From Alkalibacterium pelagium (lineage in GTDB: Bacteria > Bacillota > Bacilli > Lactobacillales > Carnobacteriaceae_A): a stretch of DNA of 64,000 nt. Below, one piece after another: positions 51,723-60,108 of the stretch. Position 1 is the first letter of the stretch, and each line of letters starts with the position of its first letter. The stretch spans positions 62,001 through 126,000 of the forward strand of contig NZ_FNZU01000004.1 in NCBI RefSeq assembly GCF_900109325.1, given 5' to 3'. A model generated the notes under the pieces. The model did not search any database. It was given only the letters and a program-made list of their open reading frames with translations, and was not told the origin of the DNA. The translations under genes were made by a program, and so were the position numbers.

Positions 51723-53417
51723 ATGACTATCAAAAAAATAGTAGGCTCAGTTGTATTGACAAGTGCTTTAATACTATCAGCATGTGGAAATGGCGAGGGA
51801 GAGTCTACAACTGACGGTGGGAATAATACTTCTGATAATGGAAATGGATCAAGTGAACCAATCACTTTAACTATGTTCCATGCGGATTTAGCTCAAAGCG
51901 ATGGATTTGATAATCCTGTTGCCCAGGAAATTACTGAAAGGACAGGCGTTCAACTTGATATATCTTATCCTGTAGGCGGAGATGACTTGGAGGCAATAGC
52001 CTTAATGATCGGGAGTGGTGACTTTCCGGATCTGATTTTTGGAAAGGGTGGACTTAATCAGCTGATTGATTCGGGAGGGGTATTAGCTCTTGACGATTTA
52101 ATAGAAGAACGCGGAGACAATTTGAAGGCGATGTATGGTGATCAGTTAGATCGTTTAAGAAACAGTTTAGATGATCCGAGTATCTATCATGTAGGTACTG
52201 CTGGTGTTGAGAACCAAGTTTTAGAAACAAGCGGAACAATGATGTTGCAAACTGGAATGCTGAGAGATTTAGGTTATCCAGAAATCAAGACACTTGAAGA
52301 TTATGAAAATGCAATTGTTGAATTTTTGGAAGAGAATCCGACTACAGAAGACGGAGAAGAATGGTATCCAATGGTTCTTTCTGGAGCTGACTGGCGTTGG
52401 TTAATTACTGTAGGTGATCCAGCATCGTTTGTTTCTGGCTTCTCAGGCGACGGACAATGGTATGTCGAAGAAGAAACTGGAGAAGCAACTTACAAATTCC
52501 AGCGTGAAGAATTTAGAGAATACTTCAGATGGTTAAATGGAATGAATGCTAAAGGATTACTAGACCCTGAATCATTCACTCATACTCATGACACATATAT
52601 TTCTAAGTTGTCCTCTGGAAGAGTATTGGGAATTGCTGACCAAGATTGGAACATTGGTTCTGCTGAAGCTGCTCTTAGAGCAGAAGGAAACGAATGGGGA
52701 CTATGGGCACCACTTCCTGTCACCTTAAATGAAGATACAGCTCCATTAGTAACAAGAGATTATGGATTCACAGGTTCAACAGGTATCTCGATTAGTGCTG
52801 ATTCTGACCACATTGATGAAGCGTTTGATTTCTTAGATTGGATGGCTTCAGAAGAAGCTCAAATCCTAACAAACTGGGGTGTTGAAGGCATCAATTATGA
52901 AATAATAGACGGCAAACGTGTTCAGTTAGATGAAGATAGAGAAAACGCACAAACCAATTCTAATTACTCATTCGAAACAGGAATTGGACAATATATTCAT
53001 CCATTCCCTCAGTGGGGGACGGCAGCTGTTGACTCAAATGGCCAATCTATCTCACGTACAACAGAAGAAGACATTCGTACAAATTTCGCTGAATCTGAAT
53101 TAGAGACACTTGAAGCTTATGATGCAAACATATGGGTTGATTTATTCCCAGCAGCAGATGAATTGGGTATTCCAAACCACGGACGTGCATGGGAGATACC
53201 TCTACCAACTGGTAGCCAAGTTAACATTATTCAACAAAGAGCAGATGATTATACAACTCAGAAAGTTACAGAAGCTATTTTAACAGATCCAGACAATTTT
53301 GATAACGTGTGGGATGAAATGTTAGCAGAACTTGAATCGATGAATATTGATCAAGCGAATGAAGAAATGAGTGAAATCATCAATAGAAGAATTGAATTAT
53401 GGGGCGGAGCAGAATAA
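51723..53417 (+). CDS. LplA/YtcQ-type oligosaccharide-binding lipoprotein
   Basis: A 564-residue binding lipoprotein. Lipobox LSAC (Cys21) is followed by a Gly/Asn/Ser/Asp linker. The large two-lobed binding domain begins ITLTMFHADLAQSDGF and has GDFPDLIFGKGGLNQLIDSGGVLALDDLI near 90-120. LDWMASEEAQILTNWGVEG lies in the second half and the C-terminus is long. Family members of this size bind oligosaccharides of several units rather than monosaccharides. GGAGGA precedes the ATG. It closes the importer operon with a strong terminator and is likely the main specificity determinant for the island. Confidence 0.88.
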   Translation: MTIKKIVGSVVLTSALILSACGNGEGESTTDGGNNTSDNGNGSSEPITLTMFHADLAQSDGFDNPVAQEITERTGVQLDISYPVGGDDLEAIALMIGSGDFPDLIFGKGGLNQLIDSGGVLALDDLIEERGDNLKAMYGDQLDRLRNSLDDPSIYHVGTAGVENQVLETSGTMMLQTGMLRDLGYPEIKTLEDYENAIVEFLEENPTTEDGEEWYPMVLSGADWRWLITVGDPASFVSGFSGDGQWYVEEETGEATYKFQREEFREYFRWLNGMNAKGLLDPESFTHTHDTYISKLSSGRVLGIADQDWNIGSAEAALRAEGNEWGLWAPLPVTLNEDTAPLVTRDYGFTGSTGISISADSDHIDEAFDFLDWMASEEAQILTNWGVEGINYEIIDGKRVQLDEDRENAQTNSNYSFETGIGQYIHPFPQWGTAAVDSNGQSISRTTEEDIRTNFAESELETLEAYDANIWVDLFPAADELGIPNHGRAWEIPLPTGSQVNIIQQRADDYTTQKVTEAILTDPDNFDNVWDEMLAELESMNIDQANEEMSEIINRRIELWGGAE

Positions 53418-53428
53418 GACATTAAGGT

Positions 53429-53480
53429 AGGTGAAAAGTATTTATGACTCTTTGAGGAATGAATACTTTTCACCTCTTTT
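53429..53480 (+). terminator. terminator of the importer operon
   Basis: A 14-bp perfect stem AGGTGAAAAGTATT/AATACTTTTCACCT and a T-run. Confidence 0.88.
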
Positions 53481-53519
53481 TGAAAAACAGTCAAATATAT
53501 ACTTTATCATTTAAAGGTA

Positions 53520-53547
53520 TTGACATATTTAGGAAAGGGTTTACAAT
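53520..53547 (+). promoter_or_regulatory. promoter of the kinase-GH1-GH31 operon with cre-like overlap
   Basis: -35 TTGACA (53520-53525), 16-base spacer and -10 TACAAT (53542-53547). The 14 bases 53532-53545 (GGAAAGGGTTTACA) match the cre consensus except for the first base and the C of the central CG, so this is a weak cre candidate. The gene begins 100 bases downstream. Confidence 0.55.
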
Positions 53548-53647
53548 TAGGTGTGATTAAACTGTTTTCTGGATTTTAAGGTAAAAAGCAACTGTATTAA
53601 TAATGTATATAAGCATCTCTAGTCGACAATAAAGGAGCAGAATATAG

Positions 53648-54565
53648 ATGAGTTATGTGTGTTTTGATATTGGGGGGACGTCTATAAAATATGTTCTGAC
53701 AAATAAAGACGGAACCATCCTCTCCAGAGGATCATCCCCAACTATTCATTCTTCAACTGAAGAGTTTATCGATTTTTTAGTAAAGAAGGTTCGCTATTAT
53801 GAAGAACGAACCCGAATTAAAGGCATAGGAATAAGTGTGCCTGGAACGGTAGAGAAAGAAACAGGAAAGTCCATTTTAGGTGGAGCTATTTTACATTTAT
53901 ACGATAAGAACTTAAGAGAATTATTAGCTGAACATTTTTCATGTCCGATTCACGTTGAGAATGACGCAAGATGTGCGTTAATGGCAGAATTGACAATGGG
54001 AGCAGCGAAAGAAAATCAAGATGTGGTTTTGATGACTATTGGAACAGGGATAGGCGGAGCGGTAGCATATGACCGAAAAATTGTTTATGGCAATCACTAT
54101 ACCGCCGGTGAATTTGGCATGATACGTCTGGATGCCCTTAACCATCCGACTAAGACCATGCATGAACTAGCTTCCACAGCTGCTCTCATTAAACGCTATA
54201 AAGAGAAAAAGTTTTTATTTCCAAGTGCATTAGTCGATCCGCAAAGTATCTTTTCTGAAATGCATCGAGATGAAGAGACACGGCAGATAGTGGATGAATG
54301 GGCAACCTATTTATCAGCAGGTATTTTCAACATCGCTGCCGGTTTTAATCCTGAAAAAATAGTCATTGGAGGAGGCATTAGTGCAAATCCGAGCTTGCTG
54401 CCATTGATTCGAGAAAAATTAGAAGAGAATCCTCACTGGAAAGATTACAGAGCAGACATTGAGATTGCGCGTTTTAAAAATGACGCAGGAGCCATAGGAG
54501 CTTTATCATTTTTACTTCAAACGAATCAACAAACTAGTGTGAAAGGGGAAAATTATGTTTCATGA
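53648..54565 (+). CDS. ROK-family sugar kinase, BglK-like
   Basis: A 305-residue kinase. It has the phosphate-1 loop FDIGGTSIKY (residues 6-15), catalytic Asp106 in VENDARCALMAE, phosphate-2 loop TIGTGIGGAVAYD (about 130-142) and the adenosine loop KIVIGGGISANP. The ROK zinc motif (CxCGxxGC) is missing: after AGEFGMIRLD the protein continues with TMHELASTAAL. That form resembles beta-glucoside kinase BglK of Listeria, which phosphorylates cellobiose-type disaccharides. A plain glucokinase or other hexose kinase remains possible. AAAGGAG precedes the ATG; it overlaps the GH1 gene by 11 bases. Confidence 0.85.
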   Translation: MSYVCFDIGGTSIKYVLTNKDGTILSRGSSPTIHSSTEEFIDFLVKKVRYYEERTRIKGIGISVPGTVEKETGKSILGGAILHLYDKNLRELLAEHFSCPIHVENDARCALMAELTMGAAKENQDVVLMTIGTGIGGAVAYDRKIVYGNHYTAGEFGMIRLDALNHPTKTMHELASTAALIKRYKEKKFLFPSALVDPQSIFSEMHRDEETRQIVDEWATYLSAGIFNIAAGFNPEKIVIGGGISANPSLLPLIREKLEENPHWKDYRADIEIARFKNDAGAIGALSFLLQTNQQTSVKGENYVS

Positions 54566-56024
54566 GACTTTAGATTCATTTCCAAAAGATTTCTTATGGG
54601 GAGCGGCATCAGCTGCCTATCAAATTGAAGGAGCATTTGATGCAGATGGGAAAGGCCCTTCTATATGGGATGAATTCACTAAAATACCAGGAAAAACCTT
54701 TGAAGGAACGAATGGGGATGTGGCTATTGATCACTACCATCGCTATAAAGAAGATGTCAAGTTAATGGCTGATATGGGCCTCAAAGCGTACCGATTCTCA
54801 GTATCCTGGTCACGTATACTACCCGAAGGAGAAGGGGTAGTAAATGAGGCGGGTCTTCAATTTTATGAAGACTTAGTCGACGAGTTAATTAAAAACGGCG
54901 TAGAACCTGTTTTAACCCTCTATCACTGGGACCTCCCGCTGGCTCTACAGGAAAAATATAACGGTTGGGAATCAAGAGAAACCATCAAGGCTTTTAAACA
55001 GTATTGTGAGCTTTTATTTGAGCGATTAGGTAAGAAAGTCACGTATTGGGTGACATTTAATGAACAAAATGTCTTTACCAGCATGGGCTACCGATGGGAA
55101 TCTCACCCGCCTAATGTATCGGATACGAAGCGATTATTTGAAGCCAACCATATTATCAACCTGGCTAACGCTGAAGCTATAAACCTGTTCAAAGAAATGG
55201 TTCCAGAAGGAAAAATCGGCCCAAGCTTTGGATACGGTCCCGTTTATCCATTAACTTCTGACCCTTCAGATGTGCTAGCTGCTGAAAATGCACATGATTT
55301 TAATAATGCCTGGTGGTTAGATATCTATTGTAAAGGCAAGTATCCTGTCACTACGTTTAAGCGGTTAAAACGTATGGGTATTGCACCTACTGTTCTTCCA
55401 GAAGATGAAGAACTTTTGAAGTCAGCTAAACCAGACTTTTTAGGAATCAATTACTATCATGGTGGAACGGTTAAGCAAAATAAATTAGAAAATCCAACAG
55501 AAAATGAAGAAACAAACAAACAGTTTTCTTCAACAGATCCTTATTTAATGCAACCGAAAGACGAGCAGTCACAGAGTCCAGAAGTTCCTATGTTTCAGTC
55601 TACTGAGAACCCTTCTTTAGAGAAAACAGATTGGGGATGGGAAATTGATCCTGTTGGTTTCCGAGTAGCATTAAGACAAGTTTTTGCACGGTATGATCTT
55701 CCCCTTTTTGTTACGGAAAATGGCTTAGGTGCTTTGGATGAGTTAACAAAAGAGGAAGAAATCCATGATGATTACCGTATTGCATATTTGGAAAATCACA
55801 TTAGTGAGATGAAAAAATCCATTTCTGATGGGGTGGACATGATAGGTTACTGTGCGTGGTCATTTACTGATTTGCTGAGCTGGCTAAATGGGTACAAAAA
55901 ACGGTATGGATTTGTTTATGTGAACCGAACAGAGACCGATGAAAAAGATATGAAACGTATTCCTAAGAAGAGTTTCTACTGGTATAAAGAACTAATTGAA
56001 AATAATGGTAAAAATATAAATTAG
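54555..56024 (+). CDS. GH1 beta-glycosidase with 6-phospho-sugar signature
   Basis: A 489-residue cytoplasmic GH1 enzyme. It starts FPKDFLWGAASAAYQIEGA, with acid/base Glu170 in TFNEQN and nucleophile Glu388 in VTENG. Near the C-terminus Ser442, Lys449 and Tyr451 (in LLSWLNGYKKRYGF) keep the spacing Ser, +7 Lys, +9 Tyr seen in 6-phospho-beta-glycosidases. There the three residues bind the 6-phosphate, and true beta-glucosidases have Glu in place of that Ser. A 6-phospho-beta-glucosidase or galactosidase is therefore likely, fed by the kinase upstream rather than by a PTS. AAAGGGG precedes the ATG. The following GH31 gene starts 10 bases after its stop. Confidence 0.87.
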   Translation: MFHETLDSFPKDFLWGAASAAYQIEGAFDADGKGPSIWDEFTKIPGKTFEGTNGDVAIDHYHRYKEDVKLMADMGLKAYRFSVSWSRILPEGEGVVNEAGLQFYEDLVDELIKNGVEPVLTLYHWDLPLALQEKYNGWESRETIKAFKQYCELLFERLGKKVTYWVTFNEQNVFTSMGYRWESHPPNVSDTKRLFEANHIINLANAEAINLFKEMVPEGKIGPSFGYGPVYPLTSDPSDVLAAENAHDFNNAWWLDIYCKGKYPVTTFKRLKRMGIAPTVLPEDEELLKSAKPDFLGINYYHGGTVKQNKLENPTENEETNKQFSSTDPYLMQPKDEQSQSPEVPMFQSTENPSLEKTDWGWEIDPVGFRVALRQVFARYDLPLFVTENGLGALDELTKEEEIHDDYRIAYLENHISEMKKSISDGVDMIGYCAWSFTDLLSWLNGYKKRYGFVYVNRTETDEKDMKRIPKKSFYWYKELIENNGKNIN

Positions 56025-56034
56025 AGGTGGAAAA

Positions 56035-58344
56035 ATGAAGTTTTTAGATGGTGGATGGTTAGTAAAAGAGGGGTATGAAATTGATTACCCTGTTCATGTG
56101 TATGCAACGCGAGAAACAGCCAACGAGTTAACCCTGTTTGCGCCTTTCAGATACATTGGTGATAAAGGAGCAACTTTAGATGGGGGGATGATGACAGTCG
56201 AATTGTCTTCGCCTCACGAAAATGTCATTGGAGTCAAGCTGTACCATCACAAAGGACAAATCAATCATGGTCCGAATTTTGAATTGCATAAAGCCAATCC
56301 TTCGGTATCTATAGTGAATGAAGAAGAGACAGCTGTTTTTCATTCAGGTGATTTAAAAGCTATCGTAAGCAAAACAGCTCCTTATGAAATTAGATTTGAA
56401 AAAGATGGAAAAGTACTCACTTCAAGTAAACCGCGTGGACAAGCTTATATTAGAGATACAAGAATTAATCAAGCTTACATAAGTGAGCAACTATCTATTG
56501 ATGTCGGAGAAATGGTTTATGGTTTGGGAGAACGTTTTACAAACTTTGTGAAAAATGGCCAGACAGTAGATATGTGGAATGCAGATGGAGGAACGGGAAC
56601 CGAACAAGCTTATAAAAACATTCCGTTTTATATGAGTAACCGAGGTTATGGTGTATTTGTGAATTCTCCTAAGAAAGTCAGTTATGAAATTGGTAGTGAA
56701 AAAGTATCACGCGTACAGTTTAGTGTTCCAGGGGAAGAGATGGAGTACTATATTGTAGCGGGCGATACGATGAAAGATGTTTTAGACAATTATACGACAT
56801 TAACAGGCAAGCCTTCCCTTCCACCTGCCTGGTCATTTGGTTTATGGATGAGTACATCATTTTTAACTGATTATGATGAAGCAACAGTGAACCACTTTGT
56901 GGACGGGATGATTGAACGCGATATTCCATTAGAAGTCTTCCACTTTGACTGTTTATGGATGGAAGAATACGAATGGGTTAACTTTGAATGGGATAAGCGC
57001 ACGTTCCCTGATCCTGAAAACATGTTGGCACGTTTGAAAGAGAAAGGCTTGAAAATTTGTGTCTGGATTAATCCATATGTTGGACAAAAGTCTAAGCTCT
57101 TTGACGAAGGAATGGAGAAAGGCTACTTTATCAAACGTGAGAATGGAGACGTTTGGCAATGGGATAAATGGCAAGCAGGTGTAGCCATTATTGACTTTAC
57201 GAACCCTGAAGCTGTGGAGTGGTATCAAGGTCATCTATCACGCTTGATGGACATGGGAGTCGATTCATTCAAGACAGACTTTGGTGAGCGTATTCCAACA
57301 GATGCCGTCTACCATGACGGGTCCGATCCTTATCGTATGCACAACTACTATGCTCAACTGTACAATCAAATTGTTTTTGATTTACTTGAAGAAAAACGAG
57401 GCAAAAATGAAGCCGTCTTGTTTGCACGTTCGGCTACGGCTGGCGGACAGAAATTCCCAGTACACTGGGGAGGAGACAGCACATCTGACTACCCTTCAAT
57501 GGCTGAGTCTCTAAGAGCAGGTTTATCCTTTGGAATGAGTGGTTTCGGCTACTGGAGTCATGATATCGGTGGCTTTGAAGAAGGCTGTACCCCTGATCTA
57601 TATAAACGCTGGACTCAATTTGGACTCTTGTCTTCCCATAGTCGTTACCACGGCAGTAAAGAATATAAAGTGCCTTGGATTTATGACGATGAGGCGGTTG
57701 ACGTCACTCGTGAGTTTACAAAGCTGAAATTAAGATTAATGCCGTACTTGATGAATCAAGCAGTGAAAGCGACAAAAGGTATTCCTATGATGCGTTCTAT
57801 GGTATTGGAATTCCCAGAAGACCTGTCTACACACACGCTGGATAGACAATATATGCTAGGTGACAGCTTGTTAGTTGCTCCTATATTCAACGACAAAGGA
57901 GATGTGTCTTTCTACGTCCCTGAAGGGCGCTGGACAAACTATCTAACTAATGAAGTCTTAGATGGCGGACGCTGGTACCAGGAAAATCATGATTACATGT
58001 CCTTACCATTACTCGCTCGTCCGAACAGTTTAATAATCGAAGGAGCCGTCGATAATCAGGCTGAGTACGATTATGCTAAAGACGTGACTGTTCATGTATT
58101 TGAATTAGAAGACGGTAAAACTGTAGAAGAAACAATGGTCGATACAAAAGGTCAAACAGTCGGAACAGTAAAAGTATCCCGCCAAAGTGACAAAATAACA
58201 GTCGACTCATCTGGTATCAATGGATTATCAGTTCTTTTACGCAACATTAAAGACATTCAATCTGTAGAAAATGGCGAACAATCAGTAACTGAAACAGGCA
58301 CTTTAATTAAAGCAACGAGTGACTCGTTAACTGTTTCTATCTAA
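56035..58344 (+). CDS. GH31 alpha-xylosidase (YicI-like)
   Basis: A 769-residue GH31 enzyme. An N-terminal beta-sandwich is followed by the catalytic barrel and C-terminal beta domains. Nucleophile Asp415 is in FKTDFGERIPTDAVYHDGSD and acid/base Asp481 in HWGGDSTSDYPSM. These motifs and positions match E. coli YicI (Asp416/Asp482), so release of alpha-linked xylose, for example from isoprimeverose or xyloglucan oligosaccharides, is likely. There is no signal peptide. AGAGGTGGA precedes the ATG. It ends the operon with a strong terminator. Confidence 0.93.
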   Translation: MKFLDGGWLVKEGYEIDYPVHVYATRETANELTLFAPFRYIGDKGATLDGGMMTVELSSPHENVIGVKLYHHKGQINHGPNFELHKANPSVSIVNEEETAVFHSGDLKAIVSKTAPYEIRFEKDGKVLTSSKPRGQAYIRDTRINQAYISEQLSIDVGEMVYGLGERFTNFVKNGQTVDMWNADGGTGTEQAYKNIPFYMSNRGYGVFVNSPKKVSYEIGSEKVSRVQFSVPGEEMEYYIVAGDTMKDVLDNYTTLTGKPSLPPAWSFGLWMSTSFLTDYDEATVNHFVDGMIERDIPLEVFHFDCLWMEEYEWVNFEWDKRTFPDPENMLARLKEKGLKICVWINPYVGQKSKLFDEGMEKGYFIKRENGDVWQWDKWQAGVAIIDFTNPEAVEWYQGHLSRLMDMGVDSFKTDFGERIPTDAVYHDGSDPYRMHNYYAQLYNQIVFDLLEEKRGKNEAVLFARSATAGGQKFPVHWGGDSTSDYPSMAESLRAGLSFGMSGFGYWSHDIGGFEEGCTPDLYKRWTQFGLLSSHSRYHGSKEYKVPWIYDDEAVDVTREFTKLKLRLMPYLMNQAVKATKGIPMMRSMVLEFPEDLSTHTLDRQYMLGDSLLVAPIFNDKGDVSFYVPEGRWTNYLTNEVLDGGRWYQENHDYMSLPLLARPNSLIIEGAVDNQAEYDYAKDVTVHVFELEDGKTVEETMVDTKGQTVGTVKVSRQSDKITVDSSGINGLSVLLRNIKDIQSVENGEQSVTETGTLIKATSDSLTVSI

Positions 58345-58351
58345 AAAATGT

Positions 58352-58385
58352 GGAGCAGAACAGGTCAACTGTTCTGCTCCTTTTT
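58352..58385 (+). terminator. terminator of the kinase-GH1-GH31 operon
   Basis: A 12-bp perfect stem GGAGCAGAACAG/CTGTTCTGCTCC, 5-base loop and five T residues. Confidence 0.92.
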
Positions 58386-58423
58386 AGGTTTTAATGCATA
58401 ACATGGTTTAACCTTTGTTTAGA

Positions 58424-58518
58424 GGTGTTAGCAAGAAAATAAATTAGCTTAACGTCGCTAAAATAAATTTTACAGGTGTTAGTTAAAAAATTATTAGCCC
58501 TAACGTCGTTAAAACTAA
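58424..58518 (+). promoter_or_regulatory. tandem operator-like repeats upstream of GH43
   Basis: Two imperfect copies of a roughly 51-bp unit start with GGTGTTAG at 58424 and 58475. Each holds a dyad centred on AACGTCG. The second reads TTAG-N3-TAACG-T-CGTTA-N3-CTAA over 25 bases (58494-58518). The first is similar over 58444-58466. The outer TTAG/CTAA arms and 25-base span recall the xylose-repressor (XylR) operator. A dedicated repressor for the GH43-GH42-GH3 unit is inferred. Confidence 0.6.
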
Positions 58519-58576
58519 TATTAGAGTTCTAAAATAATAGACTTATCCATATTAAATGTTGAGAGGCAGGACATAA

Positions 58577-60091
58577 ATGAACTATACCAATCCAATCATT
58601 AGCGGGTTTTATCCGGACCCTAGTATTTGTCGGGTAGAAGATGACTTCTATATGGTCACCAGTACATTTGAGTACTTTCCTGGAGTGCCAATTTTTCACA
58701 GTAAAGACTTAGTAAACTGGAAACAAATAGGGCACTGTTTAACCACAAAAGAACAGCTTCCTTTAGAAAAAACAGGCAGTTCAGGAGGTGTTTTTGCACC
58801 AACCATCCGTTATCATAATGGACGCTTTTATATGATTACAACGAATGTTTCTCATAAAGGAAACTTCTTCGTCTGGGCGGAAAAACCAGAAGGCCCTTGG
58901 TCGGATCCGGTATGGTTAAATGAGTGGCCGGGTATCGATCCTTCCCTGTTTTTTGACGACGATGGGACCGTATACATAACAGGGACAAGAGAAGGTGTAC
59001 AAGCTCCACATGGTATTTATCAAGCGACTTTAGATATTGTGACAGGAAAACTATTATCTGACCGACAGCTTATTTGGGAAGGGACAGGAGCGGCTGAACC
59101 GGAAGGCCCGCACCTGTACAAAATAGATGGGTATTATTATTTACTAATTTCAGAAGGAGGAACAGAATACGGGCATATGGTTGTTGCCGCAAGAAGTGAA
59201 TATCCCTTTGGTCCTTTTGAAAGTTATGAAGATAATCCTATCCTTTCGCATAGAAGTCTGAAAAGTCCGATTCAGGGTACGGGGCATTCGGATTTGATTC
59301 AGTTTACCGATGGTTCCTGGTGGGCAGTCTTTTTGGCGTATCGCCCCATTGGCTATTTCCCCAAACATCATTTAGGACGAGAAACATTCCTGGCTCCTGT
59401 TCAATGGACAGACGATGGGTGGCCGATATTTGGAGATAACGGAAAAGTGACAGTAGAGATGGAAGCACCGCATCTAGACACTCCTCAATCCACAGATTGG
59501 GAGGAGCTAGATGACTTTAACAAAGATAGCTTAGGGATGAAATGGAATTATAGAAGAAATCCAATTAAATCCAATTACTCCCTTACAAAAAACGAAGGAT
59601 GGCTCAGTTTGAAAGGAGCAGCTGCCACGCTCTCTGAACCAGAATCCCATACATTTGTAGGAAGACGTCAGGAGCATTTTGACTGTGCTGTATCAACTTT
59701 GCTCTCTTTTAATCCTGATGAAGGAGAAGAAGCGGGGTTAACTGTCTATGCGAATGAACAGTATCACTATGATGTAGCACTTATGAAAGAAAAAGGACAG
59801 AAATCTGTACTATTTAGAAAAACAGTCGGTTCGCTTTGTTTAATTGAAAAACGCCTCCCTTATACGGATGAAGAATTAACACTGAAAGTCAAAGCGGATG
59901 AAACCACTTATACGTTTAGTGTCACAGATTCTTCAGGTAAGACGACGGAATTAGGTATAGGAGAATGCGGCTTTTTATCTAAAGAGGTCGCAGGAGGCTT
60001 TACTGGTGTGTACTTTGGTTTATACGCAACAGGCAATGGGAAAGAAAGCACAAATGAAGCATCTTTTGACTGGTTTAAGTATTCAATTTAA
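58577..60091 (+). CDS. GH43 beta-xylosidase/alpha-L-arabinofuranosidase
   Basis: A 504-residue GH43 enzyme of the XynB-like subgroup. The five-bladed propeller carries catalytic Asp14 (GFYPDPSI), Asp121 (GIDPSLFF) and Glu176 (EPEGPHLYK). A C-terminal beta-sandwich from about residue 300 is typical of beta-xylosidases. It should remove xylose or arabinose from short oligosaccharides inside the cell; there is no signal peptide. AGAGGCAGG precedes the ATG. First gene of a unit with GH42 and GH3, behind a tandem operator. Confidence 0.9.
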   Translation: MNYTNPIISGFYPDPSICRVEDDFYMVTSTFEYFPGVPIFHSKDLVNWKQIGHCLTTKEQLPLEKTGSSGGVFAPTIRYHNGRFYMITTNVSHKGNFFVWAEKPEGPWSDPVWLNEWPGIDPSLFFDDDGTVYITGTREGVQAPHGIYQATLDIVTGKLLSDRQLIWEGTGAAEPEGPHLYKIDGYYYLLISEGGTEYGHMVVAARSEYPFGPFESYEDNPILSHRSLKSPIQGTGHSDLIQFTDGSWWAVFLAYRPIGYFPKHHLGRETFLAPVQWTDDGWPIFGDNGKVTVEMEAPHLDTPQSTDWEELDDFNKDSLGMKWNYRRNPIKSNYSLTKNEGWLSLKGAAATLSEPESHTFVGRRQEHFDCAVSTLLSFNPDEGEEAGLTVYANEQYHYDVALMKEKGQKSVLFRKTVGSLCLIEKRLPYTDEELTLKVKADETTYTFSVTDSSGKTTELGIGECGFLSKEVAGGFTGVYFGLYATGNGKESTNEASFDWFKYSI

Positions 60092-60108
60092 TAAATAGGA
60101 GGAAGACA

